Shown here: in pieces, positions 15,801-25,290 of the stretch
Numbering within the stretch: position 1 is the first letter of the stretch
Layout of the letters: each line of letters starts with the position of its first letter
Assembly (NCBI GenBank): GCA_037147235.1
Contig: JBAWVO010000017.1
Coordinates: forward strand, 1-42,212
Reading direction: 5' to 3'
Length of the DNA stretch: 42,212 bases
Source: JANXQG01 sp037147235
Lineage (GTDB): Bacteria > Planctomycetota > Planctomycetia > Pirellulales > Thermoguttaceae
Program-made: the position numbers and the translations under genes
The notes under the pieces: generated by a model
Seen by the model: the letters and a program-made list of their open reading frames with translations, nothing else
Told to the model about the DNA's origin: nothing
Database searches by the model: none

Positions 15801-16872
15801 TCTTCGTGTCGTGCGGGCTGGCAGTGGCGAGTGCGACTTTCTTCTCGCGAGCCGCTATCTCGATATGGCTAAAGAATGCGCCGAGATCACTGGCGAGCAA
15901 GCGGCAATTGAGGCAGCCCGACTGCTCATGGATTGCCGCAAGGCCCATGTGCAAGGCCAGCGAGAAGAGCACGTCCAAGCGGCGCAGAACGGATTGTGCT
16001 ATCTTGAGGAACATGCGGAATCGCCTGCACGGGTCGTGCTGGCAGTTGCCCAGGCATGTTACGACGCCGGCAAGAGTTGTGACGAGACTACATGGTCCCA
16101 CGAGGCACTGCGACTAGGACAGCAGGTATTTATCCAGGCCGTTCTGCCCAAGGAGCAGGCCGAGGCCCTGCACTTTGTGGGAATTAGCCTACTCCAGCCC
16201 GCCGAACGTACCGCCGAGCTGCGCAAAGCGATCGAGGTGCTTCAGCCAGGTGTAATCGAAGAAGACCGTGAAGCGGCTTGCCTGCTCGGCCGTATCTACA
16301 ACTCACTCGGTGCAGAACTCAGTCACGGTAATTCCGAGGAGCGGGAGGAAGCCCGCGAGTTATTCATGCGCCGAATAGAACTGGATGAACGACTGAAACT
16401 ACACGACCGGCGCGGACTAGCCATGACTCATGGTGGGCTCGGCCGGTTGGCCTTTTACGGCCAGCCCCCGGACCTGTCCGCCGCGCAGCTCCACTTCGAG
16501 CGCGACCTGGAGATTTCAGAAGCTCTCGGCGACGCGGTCGGGCAGGTCAAGATGCACAGTTTTCTCGCGGCCTGCGAGCTGGGACAAGGCGAACTTGACG
16601 GAGCGATCCGCCACTATCGACAATCTTGGTCTCTCGCAAAAGCCCACACGGATCGGTTCTTTGCCGGCGTGGGGTTGCTGGAATGTTACCAGCGGCAGCG
16701 ATGTGAGGATGGACTGGGCAAAACGGCTCGTGAACTGTTGGGCCTTGCTGAGCGAGAAGGTATTCCGAGCGGGTGCGTCGAGCAACTTCGCAGTGTGCTG
16801 ACCGGCTTCCTTGGCAAATTTCCAGACGAAGCCCTAGCAGCCCTGTTCAGCCGCGTAGAAAAAATGTCGTGA
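12895..16872 (+). CDS. Membrane-anchored STAND-type ATPase with TPR-like tail
   Basis: The 1325-residue protein starts with a signal-like hydrophobic segment (10-30), then an extracytoplasmic domain of about 250 residues, then some six or seven hydrophobic helices between 283 and 495. The cytoplasmic part carries an AAA_16/STAND-type ATPase: Walker A GARGAGKT at 564-571 and Walker B VLLLLDDVQWLD at 687-698, the QWLD form usual in MalT/LuxR and adenylate-cyclase-linked ATPases. The last 450 residues are helical and TPR-like, with repeats of the kind EREEARELFMRRIELDERL. This layout suggests an external sensor coupled to an internal switch ATPase. The GAGGA site lies 5 bases before the ATG. No effector domain was recognised, so the output is unknown. 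Confidence 0.8.
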   Translation: MSGFGNSVSTMMLLFLHTGVFIFGNAVAVGAERSSDCIEIPLRHAETCYWLGIADRGDLRTFEVGKRQLAHAWKVLKSSGVSDVEAAKLAGQITAVEHDLAEQAALARGTLYGTFPLARISAVKPLGDSDAANYELVADPTITAMDAAAKGLIAHFEQPRAGIRQLDTVVVTVPRNLQFENRLIYSLNASSKFAMHSFREVSGALTESELAELSVGRVTPAVRTSLMHALDAPGLLVIVARLNDVADDIYAYTLEGKVFRTASEASWERISVNGFSRDRRDRLVWLVLNNLAMLAAGYLGYALAAYGQRTTRTAFSLRNLLLLPLVGFAVGRLTPLAFLPIIGSIRPGPQTAASLSFWLPCLAGLVFVIGPLFVYWAVSARLARFWSSVHLLGRGGAVFAAIGAGAAAALGDPLLLYLDQGQLVCLVSLAISVIAIAYVAGRALDSADPLRWELILAAPLFAAAMGAAVFHAEAVWLELLALLTIASVFGLARFTRTKPHRQLAVGSGEDAEALRLVPAVPADLPSLIARTASPCYQKFSFYEDAWQHLSEVCEGRVCHLALFGARGAGKTATAETLLEQLKGELQQRNLEPLVFKGTCSRPMGEPTPYAPFRQAMAQCFAVNLMAPAEPKLEQIGRTLGGALGSIVPFASILFPASTDDGESAARQKEIVNSLVWKLGEMAKTRPVLLLLDDVQWLDAPSKELLNHLLASFSHGEPTRFAILLTADEKASLADLDKDLPQHSMEIKYPIKTERSQILVGGVGLEPLVAEEILDHVGEPTQSHGGLLWLFQTVGNLARAEALVGTPQGFTWREGHWPAGFPVPGHMRAMLEEQLARVAEYRTIIECAACEGREFHASVLAEALGRPRLELLMALGEIERRTGLLHDVRDQDDLYAFQSSFLLEVVRNQLEIFGHGPRNLDVPQIVREYHACLAAALEATLEKNTSRFYEIANHYYAAGSRYAARGMEFCLRVVRAGSGECDFLLASRYLDMAKECAEITGEQAAIEAARLLMDCRKAHVQGQREEHVQAAQNGLCYLEEHAESPARVVLAVAQACYDAGKSCDETTWSHEALRLGQQVFIQAVLPKEQAEALHFVGISLLQPAERTAELRKAIEVLQPGVIEEDREAACLLGRIYNSLGAELSHGNSEEREEARELFMRRIELDERLKLHDRRGLAMTHGGLGRLAFYGQPPDLSAAQLHFERDLEISEALGDAVGQVKMHSFLAACELGQGELDGAIRHYRQSWSLAKAHTDRFFAGVGLLECYQRQRCEDGLGKTARELLGLAEREGIPSGCVEQLRSVLTGFLGKFPDEALAALFSRVEKMS

Positions 16873-16924
16873 ATAAACTTGCTCCAGAACTTCTAAACGC
16901 GATTCGTACTGAGATCTAAGACCA

Positions 16925-19714
16925 ATGAATACCGAGAGCCAAGTTGCCTGCCCCTGTTGCGATGGAAAGGGTGAAGTCACGGCTGAGCGAATTCAGGAAC
17001 TGCTTGGCCAAGGGCATCACGTCCAGGCGTGGGGGGAGGGCGGTCGTCTGTGCTGGTATTGTGACGGGGCAAAGCGGGCACCATCCCTTGTCGTCGAGTT
17101 AGTACCCCTGCACGATTTCACCGCAGTGTCCGCCCGGCAGCCATTTGCCAACCGCGAAGAGTGCGTGGAAGTTCTGGACCGTTTAGAAAAGGTACCGTGG
17201 TTCACCTGCCGCGACGAGGCGTGGGCTTCGGCCGCCTGCCTTCTGGCCAAGGCGGAGTTTGACCGCAGCGATCTGCCTGGTATTCTTTGGCAGCGGGCCC
17301 GGCCTTTTCTTGCGGGACGTTCCCTGGGGCGCATCTTGGCGGCCGAGGTGGCGATGGGCCTTTTTGATGCTCGCGCGGCAATCGATCTGGCGTTCACGAC
17401 CGAACATCCCCGCGCTGCGGATGTGGGGCCTATCGATTCACGCGGACCGTACATCTTGTTGTGGCATCACGATATCTGGCTGCGACCTGAACAGTGTGCC
17501 GAAGTCGCCGAGATATTCGCGAAAAGGCTGACAGAGATTCCCGATGCCTATTGGCGCGGCTGGGCGATTGCACAATTGCTCATAGTCCTCGCCCGAAAAT
17601 CGCCGGAAATCCTTCTGTCCCTGGAGGACCGATGGTTCGAGTTGATCGGAACCATTCATGACAAAGCATTTGATTCCATATCCCAATTTGTCCTGCCACA
17701 ACTGGCATCCACCGACGTCGAGCGTTGGATCGGGCAACTATGGAAGATAATCATTCCTGTGCTAAGCAGCGATATGGAGGTCGTCAAGCCCATCGTATCG
17801 GCTATCGCAGTTTGTGGTGACTCGGCATGGTCATGGGACGCCTTTCAAATGATCGTGAACGACGTGCGAGCAAAATTTCCCCCTGTTGTTGATGCCGCCG
17901 ATTACGCCACAGAGGCCCTCATCGATTACGCTTCGGAGGCCCTCGTGGAATGCCGACCGCAGTGGCACCGCGCTGCGCTGGAACTCTTGTTAGACTGTTA
18001 CGTGAAGAATAACTGCGGGCCTTTTTTCGTTGCATTTCGCACTAGCAGTTTAGGTGCAGCTATTTTTGTGAACTGGCGGGAGCCATACTTTGAGGACATG
18101 ATAGGCCGTTTGATTTCACACCTTGTGGGGGCAGGCGACAACAGGATAATCTTCAATGGCTTAACCGCTCTTCTTAAACGCGATCCGGTTGGATACCACG
18201 AAGTATTGCCGCAGACGCTAAAGAGATTTTTTTCAGCTCTTTCGGAATTGGATGCCGAAAAGCAGATCAAATGCCTTGAAGATCTCGTGATTCACTGGGG
18301 AACGATAAACAGCGTGGATCTTCGAAGAATGGTTTTGGACGGAGTTCTGGCCTTTCTGGATCGTTATCTAGTTGATGCCGAACTTCGGCCTTCCGTCTAT
18401 TCATCCTTCTTTGGAAGACAGAGTGACGGCGACAGGACTTCCATATGGTGGGACCCTGCGGACGTCGATGCTCTGTTCGCGGTAACACGGTGCCTTAACA
18501 ACTGTTCCTCCGGTCCCCATAAGTTAATCGCGATTCAAAGTATGCTCGCGAAGGTCGATCTGTCGGTAGATGACTCGTGCCGGGAGAGACTCGACGTACC
18601 CGAGATTGTTCTGGTGCTCTTTCGGCTTGTGGGACAGCTTCAGTCGATGATGGGTAGACTCGACAGTGAGGAGCGACTTGAAATCGAGATTGCCGGAATG
18701 GCCTGGACTATTAGTCAATATCGAGCACCCCTCCCGCTCATGAACCGCGAAGACTTTGAGTCAATCCTGACACCGGTATTCCGTTTGCCGCGTAGAGAAA
18801 TTGGCATTCGATTTGACAACCGTGGAATGGTGTATTGTGGTGTTCCGCTCGTAACCTGCCTGGCTGCGATAATGAAGCGTTTTGCTCAGATCGGCGACGG
18901 GCCGTGGCGGATCGCCATTTTGGATCGGGTGTTGACAGAGGTACGAGAAACCATTGATCTACGGCATCGTCAGATGATTTTGCATGCGATTATCGAGGCC
19001 CTCGGCGCGGTCGAACTGTCCGATTGGCACAAAGAGGCAATGCAGAAGCTGGTCACTTATGCGATGAGCGAGGAAGGATTGGATCTCTCCATCCTTAAGC
19101 GGGGCATGGTCACCCAATTTGTCCGCCTGGGCGAGTTCGACACTGCGGAGAAGCTGGCCCGCACCATGGCCAATCATCAGTTGCGAAGTGAGGCCTTGGC
19201 GGAGATCGCCCGCGGATTGGCGCAGAACGTACCGGAGGAAGCAGTCGCCCTGCTACGGGAAGTCGTTTCGCCCGAGGTCCGCGGCAAGTTAGCCGTAGAC
19301 TTGGCCGCCATCGAGTCGCTGTCGGAAAGCGCGGAAATGCTTTGGACCCTCCTGGAGACCGTCGCCGAGGATCCAGTGAGGTTGCAAGAAATAACCGCCG
19401 GACTGCTGGCCCACGCTTCGGGCCCCGAGGCCCATGAGCTGCTCACTAAGCTTGGCTGGGAGCATTCACAAAGGCCGCAGACCACGCCGGATCCATTGGC
19501 AACGATCCTCGATGAACTTGTTGCTGCCGAGTGCATTGCCAGCAAAAAACGCGACCGGATCCTGAGCAAGATGAGCGAGAAAGAACGATCGGTGGTTCAG
19601 AAGGATTGTTGCAGAGTGACGATCGAGCGGCTGGTCAGTCTGGGCCACCTCGACGCAGAGGAGGTGGCCGACCTTTTATTAGACGCCCCTAATCCTAATG
19701 AAGGAGGAAATTGA
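16925..19714 (+). CDS. Zinc-finger plus helical-repeat protein, paralogue A
   Basis: The 929-residue protein opens with a DnaJ-like cysteine motif, CPCCDGKGEV at 9-18 and CWYCDG at 43-48, expected to bind zinc. The rest is helical, with no enzyme motif, and looks like HEAT/ARM or TPR-type solenoid. A strongly conserved block near residues 700-760 (DWHKEAMQKLVTYAM, DLSILKRGM, LGEFDTAEKLAR) and a C-terminal block (AAECIASKKRDRIL) recur in the gene at 22143. It is followed after only three bases by the HEPN/STAND gene, so the two are surely co-translated. A scaffold or sensor for that STAND protein is the best guess. The ribosome-binding site at this start is weak. No homologue of known function is recognised. 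Confidence 0.7.
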   Translation: MNTESQVACPCCDGKGEVTAERIQELLGQGHHVQAWGEGGRLCWYCDGAKRAPSLVVELVPLHDFTAVSARQPFANREECVEVLDRLEKVPWFTCRDEAWASAACLLAKAEFDRSDLPGILWQRARPFLAGRSLGRILAAEVAMGLFDARAAIDLAFTTEHPRAADVGPIDSRGPYILLWHHDIWLRPEQCAEVAEIFAKRLTEIPDAYWRGWAIAQLLIVLARKSPEILLSLEDRWFELIGTIHDKAFDSISQFVLPQLASTDVERWIGQLWKIIIPVLSSDMEVVKPIVSAIAVCGDSAWSWDAFQMIVNDVRAKFPPVVDAADYATEALIDYASEALVECRPQWHRAALELLLDCYVKNNCGPFFVAFRTSSLGAAIFVNWREPYFEDMIGRLISHLVGAGDNRIIFNGLTALLKRDPVGYHEVLPQTLKRFFSALSELDAEKQIKCLEDLVIHWGTINSVDLRRMVLDGVLAFLDRYLVDAELRPSVYSSFFGRQSDGDRTSIWWDPADVDALFAVTRCLNNCSSGPHKLIAIQSMLAKVDLSVDDSCRERLDVPEIVLVLFRLVGQLQSMMGRLDSEERLEIEIAGMAWTISQYRAPLPLMNREDFESILTPVFRLPRREIGIRFDNRGMVYCGVPLVTCLAAIMKRFAQIGDGPWRIAILDRVLTEVRETIDLRHRQMILHAIIEALGAVELSDWHKEAMQKLVTYAMSEEGLDLSILKRGMVTQFVRLGEFDTAEKLARTMANHQLRSEALAEIARGLAQNVPEEAVALLREVVSPEVRGKLAVDLAAIESLSESAEMLWTLLETVAEDPVRLQEITAGLLAHASGPEAHELLTKLGWEHSQRPQTTPDPLATILDELVAAECIASKKRDRILSKMSEKERSVVQKDCCRVTIERLVSLGHLDAEEVADLLLDAPNPNEGGN

Positions 19715-19717
19715 ACG

Positions 19718-22126
19718 ATGGCCAACGTGCCTGACAATAAGATTCCGCTTCCCGGGCCTTTGGACCGGGTAATCCGCCTGCTCGAAACGGAAACGCAGCC
19801 GTTCCGCCAAGTCCATCGCTTGATCGACGCCGTTGAGGTGCTCATCAAGTTTCACACGGTGGCGGTGATGAGCGATTGCTTCACCCGGGAGAAGCTCTCC
19901 GAGCCGCTCAAGGGGATGCTCGCCTCGGGGTTGCGGACCCCGTCGCTGGGCATCTGGTGGCTTTTCTGTCGCGCGGTGGCAAAGCAGCTCGATGCGGACG
20001 GCGCCCCGTTTGTTGCGGCGGGAATGCGGGACTTCATCCTTGGCCTTGGCGGCAAGAAGGATTGCTCTCTCGTCACCGCGTTGGACCGCGACGAGTCGCT
20101 GATTGCTTTCCGCAATAGCTATGCCCACGGTGCCACGCCCAGCGACGAGGCATGTCTGGCCGACCTGCGCAAATACCTGCCCCGATTCGAGGCTTTGCTA
20201 AAGGCCGCCGGATACCTATCGATCATCAGGTTGGAGCCTGCGGCCGACGGGCGGGTGTGGCTAGTGAGCGAGACCGCTCGCATCGACTTGCACCCCCTCC
20301 TCGTCTACCGGCCCGATGAGGACCGCTACTATTTTTACAACGACATTCGCAAGCCCAACGCATCGTTTCTGAGCTACGAAACGGCGGGCCATTGGCGGAG
20401 CCGGGAACTGCTGGGTGATCTGCTCACTCGCTATCCGATCGATAACTGGAGCCAGGTTTCCGCCGCCGGCTTCCGCGAACGGATCGAAGAGTTGACCGAA
20501 CTATTCAAGGGCCGTCGCGAGGAACTGAACCGACTCAAGACATTTCTCAATGCCCCGCGGGGATTCTTGACCGTGTGGGGCGGGCCGGGGGTGGGTAAGA
20601 GCGCACTGCTGGCCCAATCCGTACGCGAACTGGGGTGGCAACACAACGATGAGGCGGAGCGCCAGCCGATCGTGCTCGAATACTTCATCCGCCGTGGCCA
20701 GCGCACGGACGACGGAAACTATTTTCTCACCAACCTCAACCGTCGTATTGAGGAAAACATTCCCACTGGCATCCCCCAGGGCCAGGGCACGGCCGAACAG
20801 TGGGAGTGTTTCGATCGTCGCCTAACAGAAGTTTCCCAGCAGCTTGCTGGCCGGAAAATGCTGTTGGTGATCGACGGTTTGGACGAGGCCTGCGGGAGCG
20901 GCGGCGAGTTGCTCCGCTTCCTGCCCAGAGCCGTGCCTCCAGGTATTCTGGTGATTTATGCATCCCGGCCGCTGCCCGAGGTTCGGTGCCTATGCGATGA
21001 ACTCGACCGAGAACACCGCGCCGAAATGACGCTGGAAGGGCTCTCGCCAGCCGATACCCGGGCAATTCTCTACGGCTACGTGAGTAAATACTCGCTGGAA
21101 GACGCCTACGTCAGTGCCGTGGCCCAGCGAAGCTGCGGAAACCCACTCTTTCTGAAAATGCTGTGCGAGGCTCTGGCTAGCGGCGATGTGCCGCTGAACT
21201 CGCTGGACCGCTTGCCCAACAGCATGGAAAGCCTTTATGAGGGACTGCTGCGGCGTTTACGTGATGCGGATCGAGCGTTCGATCTGCTGATGCTCCTGAC
21301 GGCCGCGATGGATTATCTCTCGGCCGAGACGGTCGCCACAATGACTGGTTGGAGCGTGCCGCAGGCCGAGTCGGCCTTGGATGCTGTCATGGAAATTCTT
21401 TTGGAGAACCCGCTCACTCCTGACGTGCTCGATTATCAACTCTTCCACGAAAGCCTCCGCGACTACCTCAAAGCCCGCTATCCTGGCGAGGCTGCCCGCT
21501 GGAACACCATCCTGGCCCAATGGTGCGGGCGGTGGGCGGAATTGTTGGGCGACGCCAAAACCTATGCGTTGAAGTTCGGCGTGCGACACCTGGAGAGTGA
21601 GGTCGCGGCGGGCGGAGGTGGCGTGGTGCCCCTCATGGAACAGCGGGTAAAAAACTTAGCCTTCCGCTCGGCCCAGTATTCGGCCGCTGGCCTGCAAACA
21701 GTACTCGACGACTTGCGGCGTGTCGCCCGCCAGCTCTTTGCCGTCCGCGGGCAATGGCAGGACGGGCTGGATGTATTGTTACTTCACGCCAGTGAGGCCA
21801 AGCGATTGCACACCGATGAGGCTGCACGCCTTCGCCAACTCGCCCGCGCCGGTAACGCAGCCGAAGTCCTTGCCATATTAGGCCGCGAGCAAGATAGCTT
21901 GGCGAGGTTCTTGGGCACCGTGCTGGCCGCTTGGGAGTTGGCCGACGCCGGTCACCCGTTTCTGGAAGTCCTCACGGACGCGGAAAAGGTAGCCGGAGTG
22001 GACCTAACTTTGGGAAGCGCAGAGTTTTTCCGCAAGATTTTTGGGGCGATTGCGTCCAAAGGACTCGACCCTTCAGACGGCGAGCGATTGCTCGCCGCCG
22101 CTCTGGCACCCACCCAACCAACCTAA
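19718..22126 (+). CDS. HEPN-like/NACHT STAND NTPase
   Basis: In this 802-residue protein, residues about 15-160 form a helical domain ending in FRNSYAHG. Its R132-N-x3-H137 fits the RNxxxH signature of HEPN domains, many of which are RNases in toxin and defence proteins. The NTPase follows: Walker A GGPGVGKS at 288-295, Walker B LLVIDGLDEA with Asp376 and Asp379, and a YASRP sensor. The remaining 400 residues are helical and NACHT/winged-helix-like. STAND proteins with such effectors typically sense a trigger through their C-terminus and activate the N-terminal domain. Both neighbours in the block are paralogous zinc-finger/repeat proteins. The HEPN call rests on the motif and helical context and is less sure than the NTPase. 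Confidence 0.8.
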   Translation: MANVPDNKIPLPGPLDRVIRLLETETQPFRQVHRLIDAVEVLIKFHTVAVMSDCFTREKLSEPLKGMLASGLRTPSLGIWWLFCRAVAKQLDADGAPFVAAGMRDFILGLGGKKDCSLVTALDRDESLIAFRNSYAHGATPSDEACLADLRKYLPRFEALLKAAGYLSIIRLEPAADGRVWLVSETARIDLHPLLVYRPDEDRYYFYNDIRKPNASFLSYETAGHWRSRELLGDLLTRYPIDNWSQVSAAGFRERIEELTELFKGRREELNRLKTFLNAPRGFLTVWGGPGVGKSALLAQSVRELGWQHNDEAERQPIVLEYFIRRGQRTDDGNYFLTNLNRRIEENIPTGIPQGQGTAEQWECFDRRLTEVSQQLAGRKMLLVIDGLDEACGSGGELLRFLPRAVPPGILVIYASRPLPEVRCLCDELDREHRAEMTLEGLSPADTRAILYGYVSKYSLEDAYVSAVAQRSCGNPLFLKMLCEALASGDVPLNSLDRLPNSMESLYEGLLRRLRDADRAFDLLMLLTAAMDYLSAETVATMTGWSVPQAESALDAVMEILLENPLTPDVLDYQLFHESLRDYLKARYPGEAARWNTILAQWCGRWAELLGDAKTYALKFGVRHLESEVAAGGGGVVPLMEQRVKNLAFRSAQYSAAGLQTVLDDLRRVARQLFAVRGQWQDGLDVLLLHASEAKRLHTDEAARLRQLARAGNAAEVLAILGREQDSLARFLGTVLAAWELADAGHPFLEVLTDAEKVAGVDLTLGSAEFFRKIFGAIASKGLDPSDGERLLAAALAPTQPT

Positions 22127-22142
22127 TAGGAGACGAAGACTA

Positions 22143-25100
22143 ATGGCAACATTACCCAGCGTTAGCTGCCCTTGCTGTGCAGGGGCGGGTGAAGTCACAG
22201 CGGAGCGGATCGCGCAGCTTGTCGAGCAAGGATACCCCGTACAGGAGGCGGTGCCAACCAATCCGTGCGAATTCTGCGTGGGGCAGAGGGCCGTGCCGGC
22301 GGTGATCGCGGAATTAGTCTCGTTTATCGACTTCGAGCTCATGCCTGACCGGCCGACCTTTGCCAGCAAGGAGGAATTTCTGGAAGTCGTGGAGGCGTTG
22401 GCGCAGGTGCCGGACCTTCCCTGTCGGGATCAGGCGTGGGCCACGGCCGCCTGCTTGCTAGCGCAATCCACCTTTGATCGTGGCGAACTCCCGCAGCAAT
22501 TGTGGGCGCAATCGCTCCCCTTTCTGCTGGCACCATCTTTCGGCCGACTTCTGGCGGCCGAGGTGGGGATGGGGATCTTCACGCCAGAGGATGCGATGGA
22601 GGCTGCCCTATCGTACGATCACCCACACGCTGCAGACACGGAATCATGCGATCCTTCGGCCCCTTGGTACTTCACTCGCGGGGCTGAGTTCTGGTTTCAT
22701 CCGGAATGTGGCGACAAGTTGAGTGCGCTACTTGCAAAAATGACGGCTGCAATCCGTAACGATACCGTCCGGGCCAATGTCCTGGCCGATTCGTTCCGGC
22801 TATTGACCTCAGCCTACCCCGATCCATTGGAATCGCAACACGACGTCTGGCGTGACTTGCTCGCAGCACTTCCCACTCACGATATGCCCGATGGATCACG
22901 TTCTCTCCGGGCCCAAGTGGCAGAAGTGGTCTTCACAGAAGTGCTTCCGAACTTACCTGAAGCGACGGCAACTCGGTGGTGCGAGTCAATCATGCGGATC
23001 GGTGCTGAGGGTGCAAGTTCAGGACATGAGCTGTCACTTTATGCTGTTATGGCCATTGCGTATGTGATCGACTCTTCCCCAAACTACACTCTTGCCGCCC
23101 TTGATCGCATTCTCGCCCAGCACCTAGAACTGCTCGGACAGCTCAATTTGTCGAACGACGAGCTACAGAGGGAATACGGCGGACTATATGGTGGGATACA
23201 CGGTATGCTATCACATGCGAACGCTTACACGCTTGACACGTTTTCTGCGATACTGGCCTTCCTAACCAACCTCCAGGAAGAATGTCCAATAACTATCTTT
23301 TCAAATCTCGCCACGGCACTCGTCGATGGTCACGGGGCGGACTGGGCCAAAGACGGCTTTCGGATGCTCCTGCACTTCATTGATTCACGCGACAATCCCA
23401 AAGACCGTGGGCGTGCGATAGGTAGCATCGCCGAAGGGATGAATGGATTTCGACCGCCGTGGCGTCGCGAGGCTCTTGACTCGCTGCTGCACAAATGCGA
23501 GGACATTCCAGCGGGCGAGGCAAGGAACGAAGCCCTTGCTGGAATTTGCGGCGATTTGGCAGAAGCCCGGCAAGACCCCTGGTTTTTTGAATTCGTGGAC
23601 CGCGTGTTTACCCTGGGATTAATTCCCGGATCACTCCCCACGGCTTTCACTGGCTCGGATGATTGGATCGTCGCGCTGGGCCATCCGCTCAAAGACCCCT
23701 CAGCATGCTACGATGATAACTTTCTGGCCATCTCGGCAAGGCTCATCAAGACAGCGCATCAACTACCAGCGAAAGACCGGGGGCAGGTGGCACCTCTGCT
23801 CACCAAGGCTTTGCTGAATTCCTCATCAGCGAGTACCGTTTCCCGCGGACTTGTGGATGTCTGGTCTCTCGTTGAGACGCTTCCCCCAGACGACTCTCTT
23901 CGGACCGATGCGTTGGCCCAGATCACCCACCTTGCAAACTGCAACGTACCTTTGGTGATGGAAGTCCTGCAGCGACTCCGCGAGGCACCTCTCGGCCCAA
24001 ACAAGCTATTAGCATTGGAAAACGCTTGTGGCTGCATTCATCTGTTAGAGCACAGCGATACAGACCGTGCGGCCCTCGATGCCCCGCAAGCGGTCCTTGC
24101 GGCTATGCAAATGATGGCTCAACTGGGCAGCATGATTCCATATGTGACTGAACTAAACATAATGCTTGTGGCTCATACTCAATTCTTCCGCAGCAAACAA
24201 GAGACCCGCATGGAGCGTCTTCTCGCTCGGTTAGCCTGTCTCTTGGATCAATATACCGCCTCGTTGCCGCCAATGAAAGGTGACGAACTCGACGCACTTG
24301 GTCAGTCGCTGTTCGCGTTGCCCCACGTCGAGTTGGTCCATGAGAACTCCCATGGATCCGTTCTCTTCCGCGGTGACCTGTCCGACACATGTTTTCTCGC
24401 GATTGTGCGGCGATTTACCGCCGTAGAGGACACTGAATGGCGTAACGGATCCTTGGATTGGATACTTGCGATGCTTCGACAGCGCGGTGAGCCACGAGCA
24501 AGACGCGAGGTGGCGCACGCGATCTTGAATGCGTTGGGCCGAGTCGAACTCTCCGAGTGGCACAAGGAGGCCCAGCAGAAACTAGCCACGTATGCCATGA
24601 ACGAGGACGGCCTGGACCTCTCCGTACTCAAGCGGGGCATGGTCAGCCAGTTCGTCCTCCTGGGTGAGTTTGAGTCGGCCGAGAAATTGGCCCGGCAGAC
24701 GGCTAATGTTCAACTGCGGAGCGAGGCTCTGGCAGATATTGCTCGTGCGCTGGCCCAAGATATCCCCGCCCAGGCACTGGCGATCTTCCAGGAGGTCGTT
24801 TCACCCGAGACCCGAGGCAAGCTCAGCGTGGAGCTTGCTCCGTCGATGAGCGGAAATGCCCAGTGGTTGTGGATGCTGTTGGAGAGTGCCGCCGAAGACC
24901 CCGATCGGTTGCAAGAGATTGTTTGCAGTCTGCTGCCCCGTTGCGAGGGCCCCGAGGTCCATGAGCTGCTTGCAAAGCTCGGCTGGGATACGGCTGTGCA
25001 GGGTAGTACGCTAGAGATTTCATCCGACCCGCTACTCGCGGTACTCGAAGACTTGGTCGTCGCGGAATGTATCACAGCCAAGAAGCGGGACCGCATTCTC

Positions 25101-25232
25101 GAAAAGCTTGGCGAAACGGGCAAGTCGCAAGTGGCCGGCCGCGTCTGCCAGACCGTACTCGACTTCCTTGTTGAATCAGGTCAAATCGAACCAGAAGATG
25201 CGGCCGCCCTCCGTTCCGCTCACGCTGAATAG
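22143..25232 (+). CDS. Zinc-finger plus helical-repeat protein, paralogue B
   Basis: With the ATG at 22143 (TAGGAG 10-15 bases before) the protein has 1029 residues; a longer frame reaching back to 22041 would overlap the STAND gene and was rejected. It mirrors paralogue A: CPCCAGAGEV at 9-18, CEFCVG near 41-46, RDQAWATAACLLAQ, then a long helical solenoid, the block EWHKEAQQKLATYAM with DLSVLKRGM, and a C-terminal VAECITAKKRDRIL block. The middle part is longer and more diverged than the two ends. This pattern indicates duplication followed by change in the middle, as expected if the central repeats recognise different partners. It lies 16 bases after the STAND gene in the same block. Confidence 0.7.
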   Translation: MATLPSVSCPCCAGAGEVTAERIAQLVEQGYPVQEAVPTNPCEFCVGQRAVPAVIAELVSFIDFELMPDRPTFASKEEFLEVVEALAQVPDLPCRDQAWATAACLLAQSTFDRGELPQQLWAQSLPFLLAPSFGRLLAAEVGMGIFTPEDAMEAALSYDHPHAADTESCDPSAPWYFTRGAEFWFHPECGDKLSALLAKMTAAIRNDTVRANVLADSFRLLTSAYPDPLESQHDVWRDLLAALPTHDMPDGSRSLRAQVAEVVFTEVLPNLPEATATRWCESIMRIGAEGASSGHELSLYAVMAIAYVIDSSPNYTLAALDRILAQHLELLGQLNLSNDELQREYGGLYGGIHGMLSHANAYTLDTFSAILAFLTNLQEECPITIFSNLATALVDGHGADWAKDGFRMLLHFIDSRDNPKDRGRAIGSIAEGMNGFRPPWRREALDSLLHKCEDIPAGEARNEALAGICGDLAEARQDPWFFEFVDRVFTLGLIPGSLPTAFTGSDDWIVALGHPLKDPSACYDDNFLAISARLIKTAHQLPAKDRGQVAPLLTKALLNSSSASTVSRGLVDVWSLVETLPPDDSLRTDALAQITHLANCNVPLVMEVLQRLREAPLGPNKLLALENACGCIHLLEHSDTDRAALDAPQAVLAAMQMMAQLGSMIPYVTELNIMLVAHTQFFRSKQETRMERLLARLACLLDQYTASLPPMKGDELDALGQSLFALPHVELVHENSHGSVLFRGDLSDTCFLAIVRRFTAVEDTEWRNGSLDWILAMLRQRGEPRARREVAHAILNALGRVELSEWHKEAQQKLATYAMNEDGLDLSVLKRGMVSQFVLLGEFESAEKLARQTANVQLRSEALADIARALAQDIPAQALAIFQEVVSPETRGKLSVELAPSMSGNAQWLWMLLESAAEDPDRLQEIVCSLLPRCEGPEVHELLAKLGWDTAVQGSTLEISSDPLLAVLEDLVVAECITAKKRDRILEKLGETGKSQVAGRVCQTVLDFLVESGQIEPEDAAALRSAHAE

Positions 25233-25290
25233 ACAAAAGATGTCGCGGGGGGAAGATGCATTGAAGAATATGACAATTAGGCAGAGAAAT

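Noticed and set aside
22041..22142. Longer start for zinc-finger paralogue B
   Set aside because: It overlaps the STAND gene; the ATG at 22143 has a ribosome-binding site and aligns with the start of paralogue A.
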